Shown here: one piece after another, positions 54,525 to 63,734 of the stretch
Layout of the letters: each line of letters starts with the position of its first letter
Position numbering within the stretch: position 1 is the stretch's first letter
Assembly (NCBI RefSeq): GCF_900114995.1
Contig: NZ_FOUX01000002.1
Location: 1,178,001-1,242,000, forward strand
Reading direction: 5' to 3'
Origin: Chitinophaga sp. YR627
Lineage (GTDB): Bacteria > Bacteroidota > Bacteroidia > Chitinophagales > Chitinophagaceae
Length of the DNA: 64,000 nucleotides
Position numbers and translations under genes: made by a program
Notes under the pieces: model-generated
What the model saw: the letters and a program-made list of their open reading frames with translations, nothing else
Told to the model about the DNA's origin: nothing
Database searches by the model: none

Positions 54525-55092
54525 GTCAGCTAGTTATTTGAAGTGAAGAGGATAACAGGAGAATTGGTTGTAACTGTCCTATCCGGGATGAGGGCTCAGC
54601 CGGTCCAGGGGTAGTACTGCGGATAAAGTGCAGTCATGTTGATGATCATTTGCCGGAACACCTGGAAGAGTGAAATAAGATCGGAATTTTAAAGACACTA
54701 CGCCGGATAAGCGTATTTGAAAACTGTCTTCCATTTCATTTCAGGTTAACGTAATATGCCCATGTGTACTAATGCTGCCGGTCCCTTGTACATTACTGCA
54801 TAACAAATGCAGTGGTCACTTTCAGTGCAGAATGTGACGGTTGAATTTACAAAATTTCTACGAATAAAAGTTACAACTATTAATAATAGTTATAAGCCGT
54901 TAACATTTATAATATCATGCGCTGATACACAACAAAAAAGCCAATATGACACCAAAATGGTAAAGAGATTGCTGCAACAATTTTTATCCTGTAAAGCCAT
55001 TCCTGCATGTAATACGTGAACTGTAAAGTTTTTCTGCACTAAAACAGGTTTAACAACTGCCAGTGTAAACCTATATCAGGACTGTATCAGGA
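54525..55092. other. Gene-free region
   Basis: About 570 bp between the 170-residue protein gene and the cruciform-like repeat. No protein frame is credible. It contains a small palindromic stretch (AACTATTAATAATAGTT near 54875) and the presumed promoter of the 54012 gene, but nothing else recognisable. Confidence 0.5.
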
Positions 55093-55244
55093 TTTTACTG
55101 AGTCAGGTAGATTTTCCATAGATAAGCCGTAGATAACCCATAGATAACCCGTATATATCTCATTCCTATAGATACGGGTTATCTATGGGTTATCTACGAG
55201 TTATCTATGGCCTGTATATAGGTCATCTTCCTGACACAGTAAAA
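55093..55244. repeat. 152-bp imperfect inverted repeat with 11-bp tandem units
   Basis: Inner arms of 39 bp (55116-55154 and 55172-55210) match with two mismatches around a 17-nt loop. Outer arms of 15 bp (55093-55107 and 55230-55244) match with one mismatch. Each inner arm is built of 11-bp units (TAGATAAGCCG, TAGATAACCCA, TAGATAACCCG). It lies 10 bp past the stop of the membrane-protein gene at 55255, so it could act as a very stable terminator, or it is a mobile-type repeat. Confidence 0.85.
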
Positions 55245-55254
55245 TTTAAGCCCC

Positions 55255-56637
55255 TTAAAAGCTGACTTCTCCAGGGTTTTTATCTACATCGAACGTTTCT
55301 TCCGGTAACTGATACTCCTCCAGACTGGGATGAAATACCTCTATCAACACATAAAAGGAGAGATAAATAGTCATCAGCATACTGCCGACATACGCATCTT
55401 CTCCCCGGGCTGCCAGGGCTAACAGCAACACTGATATCGTATTTAAGATCAGTATTCCGTATACGGCATCTTTAAACTTTCTCAGCATTGGATGCAAAAA
55501 GGTGTTAAAGAGGCAGATGGCAGAAAATCCCAGTATATAACCACCGGCGGCATGACTCATTGCTGACAGGATATAGAAACCTGTTGCAAAAGCACATACA
55601 GTACCTACACACATGATCACCATTCCTATGGAAGAAGGTGTTTTAGTCAGATAGAATACCGCATTCTCTTCTTCTGTTTTATGAACGGATGCCGCATTGC
55701 TCCAGACGATTACAGGAATGATATTGAGCAGGACAGAATAATGTAATACATACAGCCACCCATTATCACTGCCGATCGTGTTCATACGGCTAATCACAAC
55801 ATTGCGTAACAGATAACCTGCCGCGGCACATACCATAGCATAAGACAGCAAGAAAATGATCACTACGAATATTGAATAATGACCAGCCAGAAATGATCCG
55901 CGTCCACCGAACTTGCTGAACAACATACCCAATTGATAACCAAAGGCTGTTGCACCAAAGAGGCATACAAGTGACAGGAAAAGGTAGAGCACCAGGTATT
56001 CCTTACTGCTGATGCGCTCCAGTTTTGATTTCAGTTTTTCCAGATAGCCTTCTTCTGAAAACAGATTATCAGCCAGGAATAAGCCGGTGAAATACAAAAC
56101 CGGGAACAGTATCCGGAAAGGTAAAGTAATGACTTCCCGCAGCCAGAAAGCACTGATGTGGAACGGACTGGTAAGGGTGAAAATGTGACTGGATAATGTA
56201 GCCGTAAAATACGTGACAGCCAATCCGGTCAATGCCCGCTGCCATATCTGCGGACCGCCGAGCAGGTAGGCACGTACTATCAGTAACTGGAAGTTGACAA
56301 ATAAAGCCAGTAATAAGGAGTTCAGACCATAGGAATGACTTTTCGCCTTAAACCGGAAAAAGAATTCAAACTCAATCAGTAAACTTCCTGCAAGCGCAAT
56401 CAGCACCAGAATTATCAGTTCTCTGTACTTGTTTCGCATCAGGAATTCATAGCCGATCGCAAATGAAAACGGTAGTACAAACAGGACATTTGATACATAA
56501 TCCAACTGGTTAACGGTACTTAAGTAAAAATCCCGTTGGTGGATGTCTGCCGGCAGATAAAAAGCCAGATAAATGAGCACGGGGATCCAGATAAATTTGA
56601 GGACGCGTCTCTGGACAGCGCTGAAATAGGTTGCCAT
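55255..56637 (-). CDS. Multi-pass membrane protein, second of a tandem pair (DUF4153-like)
   Basis: A 460-residue protein with about 11-12 hydrophobic segments spread over nearly its full length and no signal peptide. It begins MATYFSAVQRRVLKFIWIPV and is a clear paralog of the upstream gene product, sharing a FSA-QRR start, a TLPFRILFPVLYFTGLFLADN segment, an SKEYLVLYLFLSL segment and an RNVVISRM segment. The layout resembles Bacteroidota DUF4153 proteins, but this is not certain. The last about 30 residues are acidic and cytoplasmic. It follows its paralog by 59 bp, with its own promoter-like element. No function can be assigned. Confidence 0.75.
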   Translation of the reverse strand: MATYFSAVQRRVLKFIWIPVLIYLAFYLPADIHQRDFYLSTVNQLDYVSNVLFVLPFSFAIGYEFLMRNKYRELIILVLIALAGSLLIEFEFFFRFKAKSHSYGLNSLLLALFVNFQLLIVRAYLLGGPQIWQRALTGLAVTYFTATLSSHIFTLTSPFHISAFWLREVITLPFRILFPVLYFTGLFLADNLFSEEGYLEKLKSKLERISSKEYLVLYLFLSLVCLFGATAFGYQLGMLFSKFGGRGSFLAGHYSIFVVIIFLLSYAMVCAAAGYLLRNVVISRMNTIGSDNGWLYVLHYSVLLNIIPVIVWSNAASVHKTEEENAVFYLTKTPSSIGMVIMCVGTVCAFATGFYILSAMSHAAGGYILGFSAICLFNTFLHPMLRKFKDAVYGILILNTISVLLLALAARGEDAYVGSMLMTIYLSFYVLIEVFHPSLEEYQLPEETFDVDKNPGEVSF

Positions 56638-56670
56638 AAAAGTAGGTTACAGGGATTTTGAGCGCGTAAG

Positions 56671-56684
56671 TTACATACTTATAT
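56671..56684 (-). promoter_or_regulatory. Upstream element shared by the two membrane-protein genes (second copy)
   Basis: ATATAAGTATGTAA lies 34 bp upstream of the start codon at 56637. The identical 14 bases lie 34 bp upstream of the paralog's start (58080-58093). Conservation of both sequence and distance suggests a duplicated promoter or regulator site. Confidence 0.5.
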
Positions 56685-56696
56685 TAAAATTATTTA

Positions 56697-58046
56697 CTAT
56701 CCAACAAACAACAGCTGCTCCTCGCCGCCTTCCATACTGTCCAGCGTAGGATAGAAAACCTCCTGAAATACGAAAATGTATTGATATACAATCATAAAAA
56801 AGAGTGCAAAGCTGCTGTCATAGTCTGCTGCGGCATAAAAGCACAGCAGCGTAGCGTTTAGTACAGTAATGGCGATAAAAACAGCCCTGTGACGTCGCAG
56901 AAAAGGATACAACAAGGCACAGCAGAATATGAAAGCGACGGCTATTCCTGCATTAAGATCAGGCCATTGGAATAACAATATGCCAAATACACCAACGATT
57001 AATAATCTGCCAATACAACCGGCATATATCAGTACTGTGCCAACAGACGATTTTCTCTCAGAGAGATAACATTGCAGGTTTTCTCCCGTCGTCGTGTGTA
57101 TTGTCTTTTTTCCGGCAAGTAGTATGACAGCCAGGATGTTGACAGGCAACAGATAATGCAGTACAAACCACCAGGCGTCCTTCCTGCCGGTAGTCATCAT
57201 TCTGCTGATAACTATATTACGAAACAGATATCCCTTTAAGAGACAGCCAACCAGAAAGATCAGACTTCGTATAACCAGTACAGAGACGCTGAAGTAGTCC
57301 ATATTCAGCAGACTGACGCCCCTCATTTTGACATAAACGATCATCAGGCTCCATCCCAAAGCCACGGCGCCAAAGAAACCAGCATAGATGCCACAAAGCG
57401 ACAGCAACAAATATTCTTTTCCATTGATCACCTGCAATCTGGATTGCAGTTTAGGCCAATAGTTGCTGTATTCCGTTACATTATCTGCGAGAAATAATAC
57501 CGTAAAGTACAATACAGGTAATACGATTTTAAATGGTAATGTTATCAGCTCCTGTATATAAAACGGCAGGTCCTTTCCTTCTGTAAAAAGATCTATCTGT
57601 GTGAATATAGATTGCGCAAAACAAGTCGCTGACACCGCCAGTAGCGTTGTAAACCATATATTCTTTAATCCCAGCAGCCAGGCACGCAGGCTTAAAATAA
57701 TGAAACTGCACCCCAGCGATATTGCGAGTGTACTAAAGCCGTATAAGATCGGCCCTGCATGTACACGCTGATAGAATTCCCAGAGCATTATCACAACGCT
57801 GATAACAGCAAGCAATATCATAAAGATCATATCGCGGTACCTTCTCCTGATGAAGAACTCATATGCAGGCAATAATGCCAGTGGTAATCTTAGCAATAGA
57901 GAAGACAGATAATTAGTAGTACTATCATTTATTTCAGGATGTAGAGAAAGCAGGTCGGACCAGAGAAAGCAACACAGAAAAATGATCACAGGTATCCAGG
58001 AATATCGCAATATCCGCCGCTGCTCCGCGCTGAAATAGGTTGTCAT
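56697..58046 (-). CDS. Multi-pass membrane protein, first of a tandem pair (DUF4153-like)
   Basis: A 449-residue integral membrane protein that begins MTTYFSAEQRRILRYSWIPV. It has about 11-12 hydrophobic segments and matches the following gene along its whole length (ITLPFKIVLPVLYFTVLFLADN, GKEYLLLSLCGIY, RNIVISRMMTTGRKDAWW). The pair arose by tandem duplication, and divergence is moderate. It is divergent from the response regulator gene at 58179 across a 132-bp gap. A resemblance to DUF4153 is possible. No catalytic motif or transport signature is seen. Confidence 0.75.
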   Translation of the reverse strand: MTTYFSAEQRRILRYSWIPVIIFLCCFLWSDLLSLHPEINDSTTNYLSSLLLRLPLALLPAYEFFIRRRYRDMIFMILLAVISVVIMLWEFYQRVHAGPILYGFSTLAISLGCSFIILSLRAWLLGLKNIWFTTLLAVSATCFAQSIFTQIDLFTEGKDLPFYIQELITLPFKIVLPVLYFTVLFLADNVTEYSNYWPKLQSRLQVINGKEYLLLSLCGIYAGFFGAVALGWSLMIVYVKMRGVSLLNMDYFSVSVLVIRSLIFLVGCLLKGYLFRNIVISRMMTTGRKDAWWFVLHYLLPVNILAVILLAGKKTIHTTTGENLQCYLSERKSSVGTVLIYAGCIGRLLIVGVFGILLFQWPDLNAGIAVAFIFCCALLYPFLRRHRAVFIAITVLNATLLCFYAAADYDSSFALFFMIVYQYIFVFQEVFYPTLDSMEGGEEQLLFVG

Positions 58047-58079
58047 ATAGAAGGGAATAGAAAATTTAATGGTAGCAAA

Positions 58080-58093
58080 TTACATACTTATAT
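58080..58093 (-). promoter_or_regulatory. Upstream element shared by the two membrane-protein genes (first copy)
   Basis: ATATAAGTATGTAA on the minus strand, 34 bp before the ATG at 58046, identical in sequence and distance to the copy at 56671-56684. Confidence 0.5.
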
Positions 58094-58162
58094 TTGATTT
58101 ATTTAATATCAAATAAACGCAAACAATCTGCTCAATATACATATTAGTACAGGGAATATCGC

Positions 58163-58170
58163 TACTTTTG
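58163..58170 (+). promoter_or_regulatory. -7 element of the response regulator gene
   Basis: TACTTTTG is a perfect match to the Bacteroidota TAnnTTTG element. It ends only 8 bp before the ATG at 58179, so the transcript would have almost no leader. No clear TTG is seen at -33. Confidence 0.5.
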
Positions 58171-58178
58171 CGGCACAT

Positions 58179-58574
58179 ATGGCTAAAAAAGTAATCTTAC
58201 TGGTAGACGACGATTTAGATGATCAGGAGCTTTTCGGAGAGGCAATGTCTATAGTGGACAGTGAAGCCACCTGTTATTTCGCTTCTGACGGAGAAGAAGG
58301 ACTACGCATGCTGGAAAAAGAAAGCCTGGAATGTGACCTTATCTTTCTGGATCTGAATATGCCGAAAATGAACGGCAAACAGTTCCTCGCAGAGATCAAA
58401 AAGAACAACGCCTACCGCAACATCCCTGTTGTTATCTTCTCTACTTCATTGAGAGAAAAAGACGGTATTGAAACTGCTGAGATGGGCGCTGCTCATTTCC
58501 TTACGAAACCTTCCAGTTTCGGTGAATTATGTAAACAACTGGAATCCGTATTAAGCAAAGCACTGGCTCAATAA
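58179..58574 (+). CDS. Single-domain response regulator
   Basis: A 131-residue receiver domain without an output domain. The acidic pocket is DDD (10-12), the phospho-acceptor is Asp58 in FLDLNMP, the switch residues are Ser88/Thr89 in IFSTS, and the conserved lysine is Lys110 in LTKP. It belongs to the CheY/Rcp1-like group common in Bacteroidota, which takes phosphate from orphan or phytochrome-type kinases. No kinase lies next to it. Its stop overlaps the convergent GH172 gene by 7 bp, so the two transcripts are complementary at their 3' ends. Confidence 0.93.
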   Translation: MAKKVILLVDDDLDDQELFGEAMSIVDSEATCYFASDGEEGLRMLEKESLECDLIFLDLNMPKMNGKQFLAEIKKNNAYRNIPVVIFSTSLREKDGIETAEMGAAHFLTKPSSFGELCKQLESVLSKALAQ

Positions 58575-59722
58575 ACCTCCAGCTTGTCTTTTACAGGCAG
58601 TTTCGGGAATGACTGATGCGGTTCCGTCTGGTACCAATACACCACAGATGAGATATCAGAATGCTGCTGCAGATAGCGGCCGCCTTCCCGCCAACCGAGG
58701 TCTTGTATTGTAACCTTCAGATCTTTATCAAAACGCACAGGATCCATAATATGCCAGCGGTACATGCCAAATCGCTGACGCGCCCGGTAAGTACCATCCG
58801 GACGTATCACCTGATGCAATCCGGCATACGGTGTGCAGAACTCAGTATATTTTCCTCCCCTGTCAAAATTGTATGATCCGCAGAAATAGTCTTCCGTACC
58901 TGTTCCACAGATAGTAGGAAATTTGTTATCTCCATCCATAAAGAATTTAATCTCCCCTTCACCCCACCAGCCTGAGTTATTCACACCCAATGCCATGAAA
59001 GTGCCCACATACTGCCCCTTCCCTTTAATATTATCCACCAGCACATAATCAGATGTTGTATCCGGGTTGGTACGACGGAATTGTGCATGAAAATAAGCAG
59101 CATCATCAGGTACATCCGTCAGGGTATAATCAACCTGGTAATACAGCGTCATTTGTTCTGTATTAATGTTCTCCATAGTTATACGGCACTTCCTGCGGAA
59201 AGGCATCATCCAGTAGCTGTTGAAAGCACTGCCGGGATTGACAGTGATCGCCATGGAATTCAACGGAGCATATTCATTCCAGGCCATCCCAAAGAAATCA
59301 CCTACAGGGCATTCTACAGACGGCTCTTTTTCATCATCCCAGTATACCCGCAAAATAGAATAACGCCATACACCGGTCGGCGTCATCCAGATATGCTGAA
59401 TAGCACCCGGACCAGTTATTTCGGCCATTGTAAAGGTCTGTCCCGGTTTAATGATCACAAAAGGATTTACTTTCCAGCCCTGTCCCAGCTCACGTGCCGG
59501 CCCTGTCGCATTTGCCGTATTGGGAGCGGCGTCTTTCTGCGGAACAGCCATTCCTCCTCTTCCTTTTTCTCCGGTAAAATTCTCAGGACTGATAGAACGG
59601 GTCTTCGCATTGGATAACCGGTAGAGGTTACCCATATTCATATCCAGACCATTGAATTGCTGCGCAAACAATGGCATGCAACAGCAGAGTAGCAATAATA
59701 ATAACGGGAATTTTTTCATCAT
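58568..59722 (-). CDS. GH172 (DUF2961) glycoside hydrolase, secreted
   Basis: A secreted protein of about 384 residues with the DUF2961 fold, now GH172, whose characterised members act on alpha-D-arabinofuranosides or fructofuranosides. After the signal peptide (MMKKFPLLLLLLCCCMPLFAQ) come GPGAIQHIWMTP, RVYWDDEKEPSVECPVGDFFG and the conserved CGTGTEDYFCGSYNF, with acidic residues at the likely active site. The frame extends to 59815 with a non-hydrophobic extra 31 residues, so the ATG pair at 59722/59719 is chosen. It overlaps the response regulator's 3' end by 7 bp. The substrate is not deducible. Confidence 0.87.
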   Translation of the reverse strand: MMKKFPLLLLLLCCCMPLFAQQFNGLDMNMGNLYRLSNAKTRSISPENFTGEKGRGGMAVPQKDAAPNTANATGPARELGQGWKVNPFVIIKPGQTFTMAEITGPGAIQHIWMTPTGVWRYSILRVYWDDEKEPSVECPVGDFFGMAWNEYAPLNSMAITVNPGSAFNSYWMMPFRRKCRITMENINTEQMTLYYQVDYTLTDVPDDAAYFHAQFRRTNPDTTSDYVLVDNIKGKGQYVGTFMALGVNNSGWWGEGEIKFFMDGDNKFPTICGTGTEDYFCGSYNFDRGGKYTEFCTPYAGLHQVIRPDGTYRARQRFGMYRWHIMDPVRFDKDLKVTIQDLGWREGGRYLQQHSDISSVVYWYQTEPHQSFPKLPVKDKLEVY

Positions 59723-59754
59723 CTTTCGCTTTGGATATAAAGTACAAAATGAAG

Positions 59755-59798
59755 CCGGAAAAAGAAAAACGCGCAGACATTTTTTATATGTCTGCGCG
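59755..59798 (-). terminator. Intrinsic terminator after the macrodomain gene
   Basis: An 11-bp perfect stem (59770-59780 with 59788-59798) and a 7-nt loop are followed on the minus strand by TTTTTCTTTTT. It lies 43 bp past the macrodomain stop and before the GH172 start. Confidence 0.85.
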
Positions 59799-59840
59799 CT
59801 ATACTTATCTGGCACCGGTCACCTGAAAGTCAATACCGAT

Positions 59841-60359
59841 CTAATTTCTGGATAACAACTCCGAATAGATATCATAGTTTTCTTTTTCATGGCACACAAA
59901 TATCAGGTTGGTGATCCTGTTATCCTGTGCAAGGAATTCCTTTACCGCCGCTACTGCAATTTCAGCTGCTACCGGCTTTGGAAAACGGTATACACCCGTG
60001 CTGATATTCGGAAAGGCAATCGTCTCTACACCATTTTTCACAGCCAGTAGCAGACTATTGATATAAGCGTTTCTTAATAATCTCTTTTCTTCATCATTCC
60101 CTTTATTCCATACAGGCCCTACTGTATGGATCACATATTTTGCAGGCAATTTACCGGCGGTAGTGATCACCGCTTCGCCGGTCGCACATCTCCCCTGCCT
60201 GTCCCTGATCCTGCGGCACTCTTCCAGTATAGCAGGACCACCAGCTCTGTGGATGGCGCCATCCACACCACCTCCGCCTAATAAAGAAGAATTAGCGGCA
60301 TTTACGATGGCATCTGCTTTTATCTGGGTGATATCTCCCTGTATTAATGTAATCTTCAT
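59841..60359 (-). CDS. Macrodomain O-acetyl-ADP-ribose deacetylase-like protein
   Basis: A 172-residue macrodomain of the YmdB/MacroD type that hydrolyses O-acetyl-ADP-ribose and can remove ADP-ribose from acidic residues. The ADP-ribose-binding signature is present: GDIT (8-11), [20 protein letters not shown] (17-36) and the second loop [12 protein letters not shown] (about 116-127). It is cytoplasmic. It lies 16 bp after the 175-residue exported protein gene and ends in a strong terminator. It could counteract ADP-ribosylation, but it is 46 kb from the ADP-ribosyltransferase-like gene, so a link is speculative. Confidence 0.93.
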   Translation of the reverse strand: MKITLIQGDITQIKADAIVNAANSSLLGGGGVDGAIHRAGGPAILEECRRIRDRQGRCATGEAVITTAGKLPAKYVIHTVGPVWNKGNDEEKRLLRNAYINSLLLAVKNGVETIAFPNISTGVYRFPKPVAAEIAVAAVKEFLAQDNRITNLIFVCHEKENYDIYSELLSRN

Positions 60360-60375
60360 ATGTCTGTCATATGTT

Positions 60376-60903
60376 TTATTGCCAGTCCCGTTGATCGTAA
60401 CGGCCTGTCTTTATAACTTTACGCAAATCTACTGCCGTTTTCAGATAATCCTTCTCTGTCTTTACAAATAGATCATTCCGCTGCTGAAAAGTTTTGTTTT
60501 TATCATCTATCCAACGGATCATTTTACCATCCTTAAAATAAGCCCTGTCTTCATTGACAGTTACCTGATCAGCAGCAAAAGTTGATTCGTATATAGGCAC
60601 GGCATATTTATACAGACGCCTGTAACAGAATATTGGCTTTTCCGCTTCATAATAGATTTCCAACCGCCAGCGGTACATTTCTCCATACACATCATGCACC
60701 AGTAGTTTCAACGTATCTCCGGCGTAATACCCTTCCAGTACAGCGCCTTCAGCACTGATCCCTTCCATGTTCACCTCCGTTTTTCTGTACTGACCGATAT
60801 GTGCATTCACTGTTTGGTATTGCTCCCGGATGTGCTTCAACACAACATCTGTCTGCGCCATCGCAGGTACTCCTGTTAATAGTAACAGTATGATCCTAAA
60901 CAT
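60376..60903 (-). CDS. Exported protein of unknown function
   Basis: A 175-residue protein with a signal peptide ([17 protein letters not shown], cleaved near 17). The mature part is predicted to be mostly beta strands, with a stretch [23 protein letters not shown] and many Tyr and Arg residues; no lipobox and no catalytic motif are seen. It precedes the macrodomain gene by 16 bp and is divergent from the gene at 60975 across a 71-bp gap that must hold both promoters. No family is recognised. Confidence 0.75.
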   Translation of the reverse strand: MFRIILLLLTGVPAMAQTDVVLKHIREQYQTVNAHIGQYRKTEVNMEGISAEGAVLEGYYAGDTLKLLVHDVYGEMYRWRLEIYYEAEKPIFCYRRLYKYAVPIYESTFAADQVTVNEDRAYFKDGKMIRWIDDKNKTFQQRNDLFVKTEKDYLKTAVDLRKVIKTGRYDQRDWQ

Positions 60904-60974
60904 AGATATAATACTTTAAAACACAACCAAATTAATAAAATTAATAACTTGTGGCCCTGTAGCGACTTTTAAAT

Positions 60975-62240
60975 ATGCATATGAATAAAAACAGCAGGCT
61001 CCTAATTATTCTGTCAATTTTAACTGGCATCCTGTTTACTGCAGGATTAGTGTACATTATCTTTTCCACCGTGCATGAACACAGCAGAAAGGCCGTACAA
61101 AGCGATGCTGTCATTTATACACATGAAGGTAAGACCGTATTGGCAGGCGTATTAAAAGAATTTAATGCACATTCCGTACGCAAAGGTGGCGGTACGACCA
61201 GCGTATCCGGCTCCTCCAGTTATTACGCCTGTGCATTCGATCTGGAAAAAGGAGAAAAATTATGGCGTATCAAACTAAATGCAAAGAATAATCTGGGCAA
61301 AAACTGGGGGGATGCATTGCTGCTGGGACAATCTGATAAATACCTTTTCTTCTTAAGAAACGAACTATATGTGATCAATAAAGAAGATGGTAAACTGGTA
61401 GCTGGTAATAAAGATCTGAAAGACATTGCAGATAAACTGATGACTGAAAGCTCCCTGTTTCCTGCTTTCGTGAATAATTATCTTTATGATGATTCGTTGC
61501 AGGCTGTTGTCATAAAAGGTTCCGACGGACTGGCCTACCTGCTGGATGGCAATACCCTGCAAACACGTCCTGCACCAGCTATTAACATTGTTAAATACTT
61601 CAGCGAAAAGCAGCAACAGCTTCGTAATACAGCAGTCAGTAATTATCATGAGCAACTGGTAACTTTTACGAAAGAGAATGGGCAACTGTATGCTTTTATG
61701 GATGACAATGACCAGGCATTGCTGCAGAAGGGGGAAACGCCACCTTATGGTATTGCAGAAGCCCCAAGGCGTTCGCTCTATACGACTGCAGCCTCCAACC
61801 CTGCTACTGCACTAAAACAGGTGAATGAGGACGTATTCCTCTTCGGTGGTTTTCTGAAAGCAACAGGTGTAGGCAGCAGCGTATTTAATAGCCAGGAACC
61901 TGGTTTTTATGAAGGACCCTATCAGTTGCTCAGCAGGGGTAATCAAAATACACAGACAACCTTGCAACTGCCGGATGGCGGTCATATTATACTACATAAA
62001 GCATCTATTGCAACCAACGCCACCATTATTATCACGGCTGTTGATACCAGCGGAAACAAACGCTGGCATATTTCCACCAACTTCCGTAATATCAGTAAGG
62101 TATTGCAGATAAAAGAACAACTGTTCATCCTTTCCGGCGGATCCGATAACAGTAACGGAGAAGCCAGCAAAATACTGATCTTATCCCTGCGTAATGGCAA
62201 AGCCAGTACCTATAACTTCAAGGAAGGCAAATTCATCTAA
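60975..62240 (+). CDS. Membrane-anchored propeller-like protein of unknown function
   Basis: A 421-residue protein with one N-terminal membrane helix (about 9-31) and a large extracytoplasmic part. The pattern resembles a quinoprotein-type beta-propeller: ACAFDLEKGEKLWRIKL, LYVINKEDGKLVAG, VSNYHEQLVTFTKENGQLYAF and ITAVDTSGNKRWHIS are blade-like. It resembles the PA2928-type family, but only loosely. The start is the ATG at 60975; a second ATG lies at 60981. It converges on the surface lipoprotein gene at 62321, with a hairpin terminator between them. No ligand or partner can be assigned. Confidence 0.65.
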   Translation: MHMNKNSRLLIILSILTGILFTAGLVYIIFSTVHEHSRKAVQSDAVIYTHEGKTVLAGVLKEFNAHSVRKGGGTTSVSGSSSYYACAFDLEKGEKLWRIKLNAKNNLGKNWGDALLLGQSDKYLFFLRNELYVINKEDGKLVAGNKDLKDIADKLMTESSLFPAFVNNYLYDDSLQAVVIKGSDGLAYLLDGNTLQTRPAPAINIVKYFSEKQQQLRNTAVSNYHEQLVTFTKENGQLYAFMDDNDQALLQKGETPPYGIAEAPRRSLYTTAASNPATALKQVNEDVFLFGGFLKATGVGSSVFNSQEPGFYEGPYQLLSRGNQNTQTTLQLPDGGHIILHKASIATNATIIITAVDTSGNKRWHISTNFRNISKVLQIKEQLFILSGGSDNSNGEASKILILSLRNGKASTYNFKEGKFI

Positions 62241-62250
62241 ATATTTATAG

Positions 62251-62279
62251 AAAAGAAAGGCCGGCTAATTAGCCGGCCT
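62251..62279 (-). terminator. Terminator of the DUF1735 lipoprotein gene
   Basis: A 22-bp perfect palindrome (62258-62279) followed on the minus strand by TTTCTTTTCT lies between two convergent genes, 41 bp past the stop of the lipoprotein gene. On the plus strand no T-tract follows, so it serves mainly the minus-strand gene. Confidence 0.75.
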
Positions 62280-62320
62280 GCGGATCTAAAACCTCCTGAT
62301 TTCGAGGGAACAGGAAAAAG

Positions 62321-63703
62321 TTATGGGCGCTTTAAAAGTCTCCACTCTGCCAGCTGGAATAAGTCGCTGTTCTTCACAGCAGTAATATTCAGGCGATAAA
62401 ACTTGAAAGCAACCTGGTTGGAAAAAGTATATTTTGCTGTCAGGAAACGGGAGCCGAAAGACTGATCTGTACGCGTATCCAATACTGTCCAGTCAGTACC
62501 GTTATCTGAACCTTCCAGTGTCCAGTTCTTAGGATCACGTTCCGGTGCATCGTTGGCAGACGTCATGGTGTAGGCGCCTGTAGTGATCGGTGTGGCAAAC
62601 TCCAGTTGTGCCCATACGGTAGAGAAATTACCCAACAGGAACTTGGAATTGACATTGTTGTCGATCAGCTTACCTGAAGTTTCATTGGCATTGCTGTTAT
62701 TTTCATACTGCGTCTTATAACTAATATTGGTATTAGTTATATCAGTTTCTATCAATTTGGAAGGATCCAGTTTCATCACCACCTTACTGCGGGTCTCATC
62801 CAGCAGGTGACGGGTAGGATTACTCAGACTTAAAGCCAGTACCGGTTTATTCGATTCATACTTTTTCAGTGATTCTGTTTTCACGACCAGGTCAAATCTT
62901 GCTGTATTGCTATTGGCCGGAAAGTTCAGTGTAGAAGGAATGGTGTAGTCATCACCTTCTTTCAGTAATGTAGACCCGGCCAGTGTACCGTCATCGATCA
63001 ATGCCTGAGCGGTATCAGCACTGGTGCTTATATTCACTGTAAAAGATCCTCCTGCTACACCGCCCAATGTGACGCTCACCGGCAGTACCACAAAGCTGGT
63101 GCCCAGCGTATGATCTGTACCGGAAGGCTGCTGCAATACATTGCCGCCACCGGTAAAGAAGAGATAATGTATATCCTCCTGTCTGATCACCTCAGTTGTA
63201 TTGATCAGTAACACCGCCATTTTTCCGGTAGCATCCAGGGTATTGTGTTTGCCTACATCCGCCAGACTAATAGCGAGCGCCAGCGTCTTTCCATAGTATC
63301 TTTCTATTGCCTGCATACTGACCTGTAAGGGAATAGAAAGCGTATCGATACCAAACCTGACCTCAGCTGTCTTCGCCAGCTGATAATAGCTCTCTTCCAG
63401 TAATACAGCGTCGCCCAGTTGTCCGGCGTCAATCATATGCCGGATCGTGTCGTTATTCACATGTATATCTACTGTGAATATCTTCGGCGCTGTAGCTGAC
63501 AACACGATATTGACAGGAATAGTGACATTATCGATCGTCCGGGTGTAATTATTACCCGAAGGCACCGTGATCCTTCCATTAGCGCTCCGGATGGAGACGT
63601 TTACCGGCGATCGTTGTTCGTCGTTAAACTTTTCATTCTTTTTGCAGGAAAACAATCCTGACAAACATAGCAGCAACAGCACAGGGAATATATTGCGACT
63701 CAT
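62321..63703 (-). CDS. DUF1735 repeat and discoidin-domain surface lipoprotein
   Basis: A 460-residue lipoprotein; lipobox LFSCKK makes Cys20 the lipidated residue. Two DUF1735-like domains (about 35-170, with VDIHVNNDTIRHMI and LLEESYYQL; about 185-310, with ISTSADTAQALIDD and LLKEGDDYTI) are followed by an F5/8 type C discoidin domain (about 325-460, ending RLNITAVKNSDLFQLAEWRLL). Such proteins are SusE/F-like surface glycan-binding components, typically near SusC/D pairs and GH18 enzymes. The gene upstream at 63735 is probably in the same unit, and the rest of that locus lies beyond the window. Confidence 0.85.
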   Translation of the reverse strand: MSRNIFPVLLLLCLSGLFSCKKNEKFNDEQRSPVNVSIRSANGRITVPSGNNYTRTIDNVTIPVNIVLSATAPKIFTVDIHVNNDTIRHMIDAGQLGDAVLLEESYYQLAKTAEVRFGIDTLSIPLQVSMQAIERYYGKTLALAISLADVGKHNTLDATGKMAVLLINTTEVIRQEDIHYLFFTGGGNVLQQPSGTDHTLGTSFVVLPVSVTLGGVAGGSFTVNISTSADTAQALIDDGTLAGSTLLKEGDDYTIPSTLNFPANSNTARFDLVVKTESLKKYESNKPVLALSLSNPTRHLLDETRSKVVMKLDPSKLIETDITNTNISYKTQYENNSNANETSGKLIDNNVNSKFLLGNFSTVWAQLEFATPITTGAYTMTSANDAPERDPKNWTLEGSDNGTDWTVLDTRTDQSFGSRFLTAKYTFSNQVAFKFYRLNITAVKNSDLFQLAEWRLLKRP

Positions 63704-63734
63704 ATCGGCTTATTTGCGGTTTTTAAATAAATGA

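Noticed and set aside
55116..55210. CRISPR-like array at the 11-bp repeats
   Set aside because: Repeats are too short, have no spacers and are arranged as inverted arms; no cas genes are nearby.
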